Shown here: positions 43,352 through 53,100 of the stretch, piece after piece
Position numbering within the stretch: the stretch's first letter is position 1
Layout of the letters: each line of letters starts with the position of its first letter
Assembly (NCBI GenBank): GCA_002070945.1
Contig: MWEG01000117.1
Location: 140,885-204,884, forward strand
Reading direction: 5' to 3'
Length of the DNA: 64,000 nucleotides
Source of the DNA: Lentisphaerae bacterium ADurb.Bin082
Lineage (GTDB): Bacteria; Verrucomicrobiota; Lentisphaeria; Oligosphaerales; Oligosphaeraceae
The notes under the pieces: model-generated
Databases searched by the model: none
What the model saw: the letters and a program-made list of their open reading frames with translations, nothing else
Told to the model about the DNA's origin: nothing
Program-made: the position numbers and the translations under genes

Positions 43352-44230
43352 TTACTTGTCTGGTTCATCGGGGTCGTCATCTAAATCTTTGGATGGAATG
43401 AGGTCAGAGTCTATGAGGCCGTCTTCCTCCAGCATGGAGCGGAGCTTGTCAAGAGCCTGGTTTTGGATTTGGCGGACGCGTTCCCGCGTTCTTCCGATGG
43501 CTTGCGAGACTTCTTCGAGTGTTTTGGGGCGGTCGCCGTTCAGCCCGAATCGGAGAGTGAGGATGGTGCGTTCACGTTCCTCCAGCCGGTCGGTCAGCAT
43601 GAGCATGTGGGACAGGGTTTCCTCGTCCTGGATCAATTCGTCCGGCGCCGAAGTTTTTTCATCGGGGATGATGTCTCGGAATTCGCCGTCTTCGCCATGC
43701 TGGATCGGGTCATGCAGGGAGATGGTGGAGGTCTTGCCCAGTCGGAGGCCCGTGACCGTGCGTTCGGTCAGATTGATTTCCGACGCGATTTCCTTGTCGG
43801 TCGGGTCGCGTCCCAGGCTTTCGGTCAGTTTTTGCTTGGCGCTTTGGATTTTGCTGATTTTGCTGGCTGACTGGACTGGGATGCGGATGGTCCTGGCCTG
43901 GTTGGCAAGCGCACGGCGCATAGACTGCTTGATCCACCAGGCGGCATAGCTGCTCAGCTTGGCGCCTTTGCTCGGATCGAATTTTTCGACGGCGCGCATC
44001 AGGCCGATATTGCCTTCGGAGATCAAGTCGAGCAGGGGCAGCCCAAGGCCTTTGAAGTCATGGGCAATTTTGACGACGAGGCGGAGATTGCTTCTGATGA
44101 GTTTTGTTCTGGCCTCGGTGTCACCATTAGCAATACGTGCAGCGAGTTCGACCTCCTCGGCCGGGCTGATCAGCTGGTACTGGCCGATGTTTTGCATGTA
44201 GAGTTTCATGGTGTCGTTATCAGATATCAT
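43352..44230 (-). CDS. RNA polymerase sigma-70 family factor, tandem copy 1
   Basis: The 292-residue protein starts MISDNDTMKLYMQNIGQYQL behind a strong GGAGGAGG site. It is nearly the same as the product of 42251-43156 across regions 1.2, 2, 3 and 4. Differences cluster just after region 2.4 (NQARTIRIPVQSASKISKIQ against NQTKIIRIPVQSATKISKIH), in region 3.1 (PTDKEIASEINLTERTV) and in the C-terminal tail (DLIPSKDLDDDPDEPDK). The -10-recognising and -35-recognising helices are almost unchanged, which points to overlapping specificity and divergent regulation. The leader holds a GCGGCG-TTG-CGCCGC hairpin (44302-44316) and a promoter is proposed at 44381-44408. Confidence 0.93.
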   Translation of the reverse strand: MISDNDTMKLYMQNIGQYQLISPAEEVELAARIANGDTEARTKLIRSNLRLVVKIAHDFKGLGLPLLDLISEGNIGLMRAVEKFDPSKGAKLSSYAAWWIKQSMRRALANQARTIRIPVQSASKISKIQSAKQKLTESLGRDPTDKEIASEINLTERTVTGLRLGKTSTISLHDPIQHGEDGEFRDIIPDEKTSAPDELIQDEETLSHMLMLTDRLEERERTILTLRFGLNGDRPKTLEEVSQAIGRTRERVRQIQNQALDKLRSMLEEDGLIDSDLIPSKDLDDDPDEPDK

Positions 44231-44605
44231 AAATGTCCTCCTCCAGGTAGACTATGAAATCAAAAACAGCAAAAATGACTGCACCGTCGCTTAGCATTCC
44301 AGCGGCGTTGCGCCGCCGGAGGGGCGCGGGCAGTCAAAGTCAGCTGTTGATATTGTAAATAACATACAATTGCACATAATAATATAACACAATTTTAATA
44401 ATTTTCAAGGGGTGGAGTCAAAAAAGAAAAGCGAATTGCCGATTGCAACGAGATCATTTGGCTTACCGGCCGTCTTGGGGTTGGGTTGGATTTTTTGGGA
44501 AACGGTCATCCTTTACAACGCCTGCGCTGGCGGATTTATTGGCATGGCGGAGATGTTGCCGTGTGGTTTTGGGTCTGGTTGTTGCAGGTGGAGTTGCCGG
44601 GGGCT
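44231..44605. other. Intergenic region upstream of the sigma factor pair
   Basis: From left to right: leader hairpin 44302-44316, a very AT-rich stretch 44345-44400 with the promoter 44381-44408, then about 190 bases before the recD stop with no recognised feature. The small plus-strand frame at 44412-44729 runs antisense into recD and is not credible. Confidence 0.55.
44381..44408 (-). promoter_or_regulatory. Candidate promoter of the sigma factor genes
   Basis: On the minus strand TTGAAA (44408-44403), 16 bases and TATATT (44386-44381). The implied leader is about 145 bases and includes a GC-rich hairpin. Confidence 0.5.
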
Positions 44606-46369
44606 TCATGTTGGCGGCGTTTTCATCAGTCCTGACCAGCGGCTAGTCGGTCTTTGCAGGGCATTTTTGAGTATGGGCTTAGGCGCCCAGAGTTGGAATT
44701 GGCGCTTGGTCCTGGTGATGCCGGTATAGACCAGCTCTCGGGAAAGAACTGGATTGTCGTTTTCCGGCAGGGTCATGAGGACGTTTGTGAAGCCAGAGCC
44801 TTGGGCTTTGTGGATGGTCATGGCAAAGACCAGCTCATGGGGCGGCAGCTGGATTCTGGAAAAGGCAGCATAGCGGTTTTCGCCAGGGGCATCCGGAGCC
44901 GGCGGTCGTGCAAAATGGACTTGGTTGTCCCAGCAGATGCCGACATCGCCGTTGCGCAGGTCAGTGACGTAGTCATTGGCGAGGACGAGGACAGGGGTGC
45001 CGTTGGCGTACAGGGGGAGACTGAGAATTTCAGCCATGAGCCGGTTCAGGTTGACGACCCCGAATGGCCCGTCCCTCAAAGCAGCGAGGATTTTGAAATG
45101 TTCGGTGTATGCAAAGGCCCTTTCCAAGCAGGGGAGATTTTGCCATTCAGATAGGCTGAAGCCATCGGTCAGCATGTCCTCCAGGGTTGCAGCCAGGGTT
45201 TGTTTCAAGGCTTCCCGGCGGCTGTCGATGGGAAGCGGCCGGGCCTGGAAGTGCGGGTGTCGCCCTGAATACAAGTCCTCCAGTTCAGGCAGGGATTTTT
45301 GGGCGGCGATGGTTTTGACAAAGTCGCACAAGGCGGTGTTGTCGGCGGAGCGGTAGTTGTGAGTCAGGTAGGCGACATGGTGTTCCAGTTCCGGGTTGGC
45401 GCAGAGGTCGGCAAGGACGCTGCCAGCCTCGACCGAGGTGAGCTGATCCTTGTCGCCTAGGAGGAGAAGTCGGCAGGCTGGTGGCAGGGCGTCCAGGAGG
45501 TGGGCCATGATGGGCAGGGAGGCCATGGACGCTTCGTCGATTACGGCGAGGTCGCAGGCAAGTTGATTTTTCTGGTTGAAGCGTGGTTTTCGCCCTGGGG
45601 CGGCAGCGCCGATCAAGGCATGGATGGTTTTAGCTGGCAGCGCGGTCAATTTTTCGGCGTTGGCGTTGCTGATGTTCAGGAGGCGTCCTGCGTGGATTTC
45701 TTCGGCGATGGCGGCAGTCATGCGGGCGGCGGCTTTGCCAGTGGGAGCGGCAAGGGCGATGCGCAGGTCAGGCTGGCGTTCGAGTTCCAGGGCCAGGATC
45801 GTGGCCAGCACCGTGGTCTTGCCGGTGCCAGGGCCGCCAGTGATGATGGCGAAGTGACGGTTCAAAGCCAGGGCGGCGGCAAGCTGCTGCTGGTCGTCTG
45901 CAAATGGCTTGGCTGAAAAATACGAATTGGCGGCGTGGATGGCCTCCGGGCTGATGGCGGGCGCAGTATGGTGCGGCAGGCGTTGCCGAATGAAGGTCGC
46001 GATGGTCTGTTCATACTGGTAGTATTTGTGGAGATAGACGAGTTTCAGCTCTGGGACGACGACCAGCGGTGTGCGCAAGCTCGGGTCGGTTGAGGCGATG
46101 TCCGGCAGGCTGTTGAGGCGAGCGAGCCATTCCTGGGGCGTGAACGGCGACGGCAGGGGAGAATCGCTGTCGTCGAATTTAGGGCGTTGACTCCAGGCTT
46201 CCAGGTCAAGGCAGCTGTGTTCCTGGCGGACAGCGGCAATGGCCATGGCGCCGAGCAGGGCGATTTCCGCCTTGTCGTCGGCGTTGGCATGCCGAGCGAG
46301 GAGGTCGCCGAATTCCCAGTCGACAGGGTGGAATTCCGGGTTGTTGCGAAAATGCTGCAAAGAGTTCAT
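44606..46369 (-). CDS. recD: Exodeoxyribonuclease V alpha subunit
   Basis: The 587-residue protein is close to the E. coli RecD length (608). Motif I is IITGGPGTGKTTVLA near residue 175. Others are AAPTGKAAARMTAAI (Ia), VIDEASMASLPIM (II), LLLGDKDQLTSVEAGSVLAD (III), YLTHNYRS (IV) and AMTIHKAQGSGFTNVLMTLP (VI) near 518. It is an SF1B helicase moving 5' to 3' within RecBCD, unwinding DNA ends for recombinational repair. It starts 30 bases after the recB stop and is the last gene of recC-recB-recD. Confidence 0.95.
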   Translation of the reverse strand: MNSLQHFRNNPEFHPVDWEFGDLLARHANADDKAEIALLGAMAIAAVRQEHSCLDLEAWSQRPKFDDSDSPLPSPFTPQEWLARLNSLPDIASTDPSLRTPLVVVPELKLVYLHKYYQYEQTIATFIRQRLPHHTAPAISPEAIHAANSYFSAKPFADDQQQLAAALALNRHFAIITGGPGTGKTTVLATILALELERQPDLRIALAAPTGKAAARMTAAIAEEIHAGRLLNISNANAEKLTALPAKTIHALIGAAAPGRKPRFNQKNQLACDLAVIDEASMASLPIMAHLLDALPPACRLLLLGDKDQLTSVEAGSVLADLCANPELEHHVAYLTHNYRSADNTALCDFVKTIAAQKSLPELEDLYSGRHPHFQARPLPIDSRREALKQTLAATLEDMLTDGFSLSEWQNLPCLERAFAYTEHFKILAALRDGPFGVVNLNRLMAEILSLPLYANGTPVLVLANDYVTDLRNGDVGICWDNQVHFARPPAPDAPGENRYAAFSRIQLPPHELVFAMTIHKAQGSGFTNVLMTLPENDNPVLSRELVYTGITRTKRQFQLWAPKPILKNALQRPTSRWSGLMKTPPT

Positions 46370-46399
46370 GCGGTTGTCAAGGACGTTGGAAGGTTCGGT

Positions 46400-49300
46400 T
46401 CAGGCGGGAGTCACGGTCATGCCGATGTGTTCGCGGAAGTTTTCCAGGAACTCAAAGCACGGTCGGGTGAAAAAGACGCCGCGAGGCGAGGCATTGGCAT
46501 TGTTTTCGGGAACGATGCCGCGGACAAACAGGTAGAAGACGCCGCCAAAGACCTTCTCGTAGAGGTCAGCGGTGATGGCCTGCCCTGTCCGGACGCGATA
46601 GAATTCGGCGAAGGCGACCGTGTAAATCAGGTATTGCAAATGGTAGAATTTAGCGTTCATTTCCTTGCTCATGCCGTCTGCGTCGAAGTTAGCTGGGTCG
46701 CCGTCAAGGCTGTTGGTTTTCCAGTCCAGCAGGTAGAATTTTTCATTTGGCGCTTGGAAGAGTAGGTCGATGGAGCCGGCCATGGCAGTTCCTGCCTGGC
46801 AGTAGGCTTTCCATGCCTCAGGGACGGTGATGCCGTGTTGGCGGAGGGTTTCAGCCAAGGTTGTACTGTGGAAGCTGTTGTGCAGGCGGTACAGGAAGCG
46901 CAGTTCGGTCAGTCGTCGGGTAGGCTGGATATCGGCCAGCCGGAAGTTGCCTGGCAGGGTGTTGCCGAGGATGCCTTTAGTCATGGCGATGAAGGCCTGT
47001 CGCTGGCGTTCACGGCATTCCGGTTGTCCGGACAGCAGGGAATACAGGTTGAGTTGTGTGGTCAGCTCGGCTTCGAGTTCGTCGTCGCTGCTTTGGAAAT
47101 TGAGGTTTTCGAAGATGCTGTGCCAGACCAGGCCAGCGCGTTTCCCGGCCCGGAGCTGGAAGATAGGCTCTCTGGCTGCAAAGGGGATGATGCTGGCGGC
47201 GAGCAGACCTACTACGGGATCAACCAGTTCCGCGCCGTCGCCTTCGTCGCCCTCGTCATCCAGATGGTCGCTGTCATCGTCCTCCTGGGGGCTTGGGCTG
47301 GCATCGTCGTCGGGCAGGCTGGTTGACCTCAGGGCGCTGTGGGCCAGGCTGGTGAAGCTGCATGTCCGCCAGCCGGGCTGGAGCCTGCCGGCGTCCTGCT
47401 CGGTGAAGGTCTGCGCTGGAAAAAGCTGGTCTGCAGTTAGCTGCGGCAGCGTCAAGGCGGCGGGGGGGCAGGGCGCCGTCATCCAGGGGTCGAGGCGGCT
47501 TCCCAGGTAGCCGTGCGGGGACAAGCTGGAAGCTCGGCGGGAATAAGCGACATGGCAGGCGAAGATGGCGCGGGTGAGGCCGACGTACAGGATGCGCAGG
47601 GTCTCCTGCAAGGCTTCTCGTTCGCAAACCTCTCGGTGGGCGCGAGACGGGGTCAGGTCCAGGCAGCGTTTTCCGTTTTCATCATGAAAGAGGATGTCGC
47701 GCTCATCGGGTGCTACGGCAGGCAAGTGCGGGAGGAAGACAAAGGGGAATTGCAGGCCCTTGCTTTTGTGCAGGGTCATGATCAGGACAGCGTCTTGCTG
47801 GGTTGCCATGCGCAGGGCCAGGGCTTCGTCGTCCTCGTCCTGATCGCTGCTGTCGGCGACCGCCTCTGAGGTGGTTCCGCTGCGGCTTTTCAGGAAAGTG
47901 ATCAAGCTTTCGGGGCCAAGGCGTCGTTGGGTGGCGGCCTGGTGGAGTTTTTCGCCCAGGTGGATGAGATTGGTCAGGATTCTGTCGCCGCCGGGTTGTT
48001 TGGCCAGGAGCTGAGCCAGGCAGTCAGTGGCTGGATAGGCGGCTGGATTGACCTTGACAAGCCAGGGTCGGCTGTGGGCGTGCGGCTGTTCCAGGAAGGT
48101 GCGGAACATGGCCAGAAAGGACTTTTTCGACCACAATTCATAGAGTTGTTCGAAATGCAGCTGGATGTCCGGTATATGGTCGCGCAGGGCCAGTAAGTCG
48201 TCGGCGCTGGCTGCGAATAGCCGCGAAGCAAGCACCTTGGTGATTGCGCGGCTGTCTTTGCATTGGGTGATCGCCGTCATAAGGTCCAGCAGTTCATTGG
48301 CCTCGGCGGTCAGGAAGATGTTGCCGGCATGGGTCCAGATGACCGGAACCTCGCGGTCTACAAGCAGTTTTTCAATGGCGTCACCATCTTTGCTGGTGCG
48401 GACGAGTACGGCCATGTCGCTGTAGCGGGGGCGTCGAGGGACGCCGTCCAGGGTGATGGTCAGCTCAGGGTCGGCGACAGTGGCGGCGATTTTGGCGGCG
48501 ACGTCTTTCGCTGCCAGATCCTTGTTGCCAAAGGTGTTTATGGTCAGCGGGTTGGCGATGATTTGCCCGGCGCGGGCGAATATCTTGCCGTTGCCGGGCG
48601 GCTTGATGATGGGAGTGAAGGTAATGCCTTCATGGTCGAAGGGCGGCGGTGTGTCGCCATCATAGAAGCTATTGAGGACGTCGATATAGGCGTCAGAGGA
48701 GCGGTAGTTGGTCGCCAGGGTGAAGCGGCGTTCGGCGGGGATGTCTTGGCGGGCTTTCAGGTAGGCGAAGATGTCGCCGCCGCGGAAGCTGTAGATCGCC
48801 TGCTTGGGGTCGCCGATCATGAAGAAGGCATGGCGGTCGGAGTCCCTGAAGATGCGGTTGAAGATGCTGTATTGAATCGGGTCGGTGTCCTGGAATTCGT
48901 CTACCAGGGCGCAGTCGTATTTGGCGCGGATGACTTCCGCCAGCTGCTCGCCGTCAGCGCTTTGCAGGCGCTCGTCGAGCTTGGTGAGCATGTCGTCAAA
49001 GGTCAGGAAGTTATCGCGTGATTTGCGGGAGGCCAGCTCCGTGTGGAAATACTGTTGGGCCTGGAAATGGACGAGGCTGCGATAGCGGGGCAGGGCCTCG
49101 GCCAAGGCGTCAAAGGGCGCGGTGAAGGCGCGGGCCTCGCCAGCAGAGATTCTCTCTACCAGGGCCGCGCCCTGGGACTTGGTTTTGTTGATGCCGGCTT
49201 TCAGGGCCTTGGTTGTGTAGGCCTGGAATTGCTCTTCCGTCATCGGAGTGTCGCGCTGGAGGAGTTCACGGAAGGCAGCCCGCGCCGAGTCGGAAAGCGT

Positions 49301-50107
49301 CGCAACGGCATTTTTATTGAGCAGGTTGTCGGGAATTTCTGGGCAGTGTTGCCAGTGTTCGTCCGTCTTGATGGTTTGCAGGAGGCCGCCGATGACTTCT
49401 TCCTGGCTGGTGAGAGCTTGCTGCGGATCGTCTTGCTCTTCAGGCGTCAGACCCCAGTCGATGGTTGCGCCAATGTCTCTGATTGCTGGCCGAATGGCGG
49501 CCAGCAGGGTACCGGGATTGATGTCAAGGATGTTGCAGATGCGGACGCGCTGGGTGCTGGCCGGGTACAGCAGGTTGCGGGCGAAGTCGTGGATGATGTC
49601 GTTGATGACTGCGGAGATGTCGGGACGAGCTTCCAGGCCGTAGCGGATGCCGCTTTCAAAGGCGTTTTCGTTCAGCATGCGGTGGCAGAAGCCGTGGATG
49701 GTCGATATCGGCGCCTGGTCAAAATTGCGGAGCGCGTCTTTCACTTTGCGCAGGGCGCCGGGCAAGTCTTGGCGCCAGTCGCCGTCAGCCGGACCCGAGT
49801 CCTGGAAGAAGCCGCGGAGCTGTTCGTTCAGGCTGGCGATGATGTCTTCTGATTCGCGCTGGTCTTTGCCGACCAGCTGCGCCAGGGCGTCGCGCATGGC
49901 GGTGAGGATGCGGTGGATGCGGTCGCGCAGTTCCGCAGTGGCGGCGTCGGTGAAGGTCACCACCAGGATTTTCCGGACGTCAGCTCCGGCCAGGATTAGG
50001 CGGAGGACGAGAATCTGGATGTTGTAGGTTTTGCCGGTTCCAGCGCCGGCTTCAACTAGGTTGACACCGTCGAGCGGGCAGGCGTATGCGTTGAAGGAAG
50101 TCGTCAT
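46400..50107 (-). CDS. recB: Exodeoxyribonuclease V beta subunit
   Basis: The 1235-residue protein has the SF1A helicase and nuclease layout of RecB (E. coli 1180). Walker A is VEAGAGTGKT (18-27), motif Ia ILVVTFTDAATAELRDRIHR, motif II ALVDEFQDTDPIQY near 405, motif III FMIGDPKQAIYSFRGGD, motif V LIMTLHKSKGLQFPFVFLP. The C-terminal nuclease domain has GLVWHSIFENL (His), AGSIDLLF (Asp) and FYLLDWKTNS (Asp-Trp-Lys), the complete catalytic set. A Ser/Asp-rich spacer (DDDASPSPQEDDDSDHLDDE) joins helicase and nuclease and is more acidic than usual. Start overlaps the recC stop by four bases. Confidence 0.96.
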   Translation of the reverse strand: MTTSFNAYACPLDGVNLVEAGAGTGKTYNIQILVLRLILAGADVRKILVVTFTDAATAELRDRIHRILTAMRDALAQLVGKDQRESEDIIASLNEQLRGFFQDSGPADGDWRQDLPGALRKVKDALRNFDQAPISTIHGFCHRMLNENAFESGIRYGLEARPDISAVINDIIHDFARNLLYPASTQRVRICNILDINPGTLLAAIRPAIRDIGATIDWGLTPEEQDDPQQALTSQEEVIGGLLQTIKTDEHWQHCPEIPDNLLNKNAVATLSDSARAAFRELLQRDTPMTEEQFQAYTTKALKAGINKTKSQGAALVERISAGEARAFTAPFDALAEALPRYRSLVHFQAQQYFHTELASRKSRDNFLTFDDMLTKLDERLQSADGEQLAEVIRAKYDCALVDEFQDTDPIQYSIFNRIFRDSDRHAFFMIGDPKQAIYSFRGGDIFAYLKARQDIPAERRFTLATNYRSSDAYIDVLNSFYDGDTPPPFDHEGITFTPIIKPPGNGKIFARAGQIIANPLTINTFGNKDLAAKDVAAKIAATVADPELTITLDGVPRRPRYSDMAVLVRTSKDGDAIEKLLVDREVPVIWTHAGNIFLTAEANELLDLMTAITQCKDSRAITKVLASRLFAASADDLLALRDHIPDIQLHFEQLYELWSKKSFLAMFRTFLEQPHAHSRPWLVKVNPAAYPATDCLAQLLAKQPGGDRILTNLIHLGEKLHQAATQRRLGPESLITFLKSRSGTTSEAVADSSDQDEDDEALALRMATQQDAVLIMTLHKSKGLQFPFVFLPHLPAVAPDERDILFHDENGKRCLDLTPSRAHREVCEREALQETLRILYVGLTRAIFACHVAYSRRASSLSPHGYLGSRLDPWMTAPCPPAALTLPQLTADQLFPAQTFTEQDAGRLQPGWRTCSFTSLAHSALRSTSLPDDDASPSPQEDDDSDHLDDEGDEGDGAELVDPVVGLLAASIIPFAAREPIFQLRAGKRAGLVWHSIFENLNFQSSDDELEAELTTQLNLYSLLSGQPECRERQRQAFIAMTKGILGNTLPGNFRLADIQPTRRLTELRFLYRLHNSFHSTTLAETLRQHGITVPEAWKAYCQAGTAMAGSIDLLFQAPNEKFYLLDWKTNSLDGDPANFDADGMSKEMNAKFYHLQYLIYTVAFAEFYRVRTGQAITADLYEKVFGGVFYLFVRGIVPENNANASPRGVFFTRPCFEFLENFREHIGMTVTPA

Positions 50108-53100
50108 GCTGAGGTCGTTTCGTTGGTCGTCAAGTCATTCAGGCCTGCATAGCAGATTCCTGCCAGGGCGGCAGCGTTCTCCGGCAGCTTGGTTGGGTCG
50201 TTTCCCCAGAGGAACTGTACATAATGATCGGCCGCATCGCCGAGGCTCCGGTAGGAGTCGTAAAATTCTTTGCTAGCGGTGTTGGGATTGAGGACGATGC
50301 TGGTGGAATAGCGTTCAAAGATGGGCAGGGGCTGGCAATGGCCGGCCAGGTAGCAGGTCAGGAGGTTGCGCAGGTGTTGGGTGGCTGCTTCCTGGCTCAG
50401 GCCAGGCAGGGTCAGCGTGGTTTGGTTGCCAAGGAGGCGGCTGCCGTCCCTGCCGCCGCCAGTGGCAGTGAGGAGCAGGTGTCGGAAGTAGAAGCGGATC
50501 AGGTGCTTGCCGTGCGGGGTGCTGAAGCAGCAGTCAGTGATGCCGCCCAGGTCGGGCGCGGCTTCCACACTGCCGGTGAGGATGACCGTCCGCAAAGGTC
50601 GCGGCGCTGTTGGTGGAGCGGCTGGCAGCAGCGTGGAGAGGTCCTGGGGGACGGCGTCAAAGGGGACTGCCAGGCTGTGTCGTTCCTGGTTGCGCCAGGC
50701 TGCGCGAAAGCCAGGATCCGCGATCCAGGCTTTTTGCCGCAAGGATTGAAAGACGAACCAGCCGAGGTCGCCGACTGGGATGGCATTGCGGGCGAGGAGG
50801 TCGTTGTAAGCCTGGTTTGCGCTTTTGTCGCCAAGGGCGGGGAAGTCGTCGCATTCTCGCAGTTTCCGAGCCAGGGCGCGGACAGCTATGGTTTCCTCTA
50901 GCCGGTCAAGTCGGAAGGGCTCGAAGTCGGACGCGCTGTCGTCATCCCATTCCGGGGGTGGAAAGCCCAGGCGTTTGACCAGGAAGACCTGGCTGGCGTT
51001 GATGAAGAATTTTTCCAGTTCAGCGAGGGTGACTGCGATGGGCTGGCTGGCGTCGGCGTTCTCTTCCGGGGGCAGAACCAGGCATTGATAGGAGTTGCGG
51101 ATGCCTTCGGCGACGTCGGCGCCTGTGGCTGGCTGGCCAACGCTTTTGGCGACGCTGGCATTGGGTTGATGGAAGGAAAAGGGTTGCCGCAGAAAGCCTT
51201 CTTCTGGCAGGGTGCGAAGGCCGAAGTAGTGCGGATCAAAGGCTTGCAGGCGATGTTCTTGGACCAGCGCCTTGTTCAAGTTCGGCGTGCTGGTGATTTT
51301 CTGGGCGAATTCAAGCAGTTCGGTGATGGCTGTCGAGGGCAGGTAGTCGCGTCGTCGGTGTTCGTCCTGGCCGTGGTAGTAGAACAGGAGTTTATCGCTG
51401 GCAGAGAGGAGCGCTTCGAGGAAGAGGTAACGGTCTTCCAGCTGGCGCGAGCGGAAGGAGCTTTCCAGCTCTTTGGCGATGAGGTTGAAGCCAGGGATGG
51501 CGATGGTGCGCGGGAACTGGTCTTCGTCCATGCCGAGCATGGCAATGACTTTGCAGGGGATGCTGCGCATGGGCGTCAGCGAGCAGAAGGTGATTTTGCC
51601 ATTGAGAAAAGGCGAATACGGGGCAGCGCTTTCGAGTGCGCCAGACAGGGCCGCCTTGATGACTGGGAATGGGATGGGTTCGGAGCGATACTCGCTGAGG
51701 TCGATGGTCGAGTACAGTTCCGCGACCGTTTTGCGCATGAGGCCATAATCCTGGGCGCTGTCGCTGTCAGCGGCAAAGAAATCCTCCAGCAGGCTTCCGA
51801 GGATGTCTTTCCAGTCCTCGATAGTGCGGCTTGTTTCCGTGTTTTCAGCGAATTGCCGGAGTTGTTGCAGGAAAGTGCAGAAGTTGCCGAGCAAGGTCAT
51901 GTATTCTTGGGTGTCAGCCAGGCTCAGTGGGTGGAGCTGGCCAAGGGCGGGGCCAACGTCATCATCCTCTTCCAGGGCCAGTCCGAGCAGGAGCCGATCC
52001 AGGCCTTGGCGCCAGGAATAGTTGGCAAAGCTGAAGTCGAGGAGGTCGCGGCGGTCTTCAGCGTCAAACCCCCAGCAGATGCGGCAGGCGCTGAACCAGC
52101 TGCGGAGGGTGGTGACGTCCTGGTCGGCGAAATGGAAGCGTCGTCGCAATGCCGGGGAATCGAGCAGTTTGAGGATGCGCGACAGCTCGTAGCGGCTGGC
52201 GCTGATTTCCAGGATGCTGAGGAAGGCCTCGGCCAGGCGGTTGGCGTGCCGTACAGAGCGGTCGCCGATGGCGTAGCAGTGTTGCAAGGGGCCTTGGTCA
52301 AAGACGGCCTGGATAGTGACGGCGTATTGGGCGATGTCAGGCGCCATGACCAGGATGTCGTTGAAGCAGTAGCGGTTGGTTTTCAGCAAGGCCAGCAGGT
52401 GGTCGTGGAGGATTTCGACCTGGCGGAGGCTATGATGGCAATTGTGCACGGTGATGGAGTCATCTGTGGCGCCCAGAGGCGTTGGCTCTGGTGTCGTCCT
52501 GGTGCGGATAGCGTGCTGGATGCGGTTGAGAAGTGTGGTCGCAGGGGCGTCACCACCAGGGTCTTGGCCTGCTGGCGTTTCTTCCTCCCAAGTCCGCTCG
52601 TCAATGTCGTAGTCCAGGTCCAGGATGGCTTTGAAGAATTGTCGTCCTTGTTGGCCGAAGTCTCCCAGGAGGGTGTTTTCGAAGTGTTCGTCAATCTCGT
52701 CGGGTTCGTCGACGGCAGTGTGTGCCCAGCGCGACTTCTGGTCAGCCCAGAATTCGTCGCAGGGATTGAGGTAGAAGAAGTGCACTTCCGTGGTGCAGGA
52801 GAGTTTTTTGAAGAAATTGAGGAAGACGGGCGACATGACGCTGACCCCGAATATGGTTTGCGGGGGCAGCCCCTGGGGGAGCTGGTTGCTCGGGAGGCGG
52901 AGGAAGTCGCAGACTTTGTCAGCCGGGCCAGTGATTTCCCGGCCTTCAGATTGGCAGAGCTTGCGCCAGAGGGCTTGTTGCCAGTCGTTGTTTTCCGGCC
53001 AGATGTCCTGGCTGAGCATGTCTGGCTTATAGACGATGTATTGGTCAAAGACCTGTGCGATGCGCAGGGCGAGGTGGTAGAGGCGCAGGTCTGTCAAGTC

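Noticed and set aside
44412..44729. Small plus-strand protein of 105 codons
   Set aside because: It overlaps the end of recD in antisense, has no ribosome binding site and no recognisable domain.
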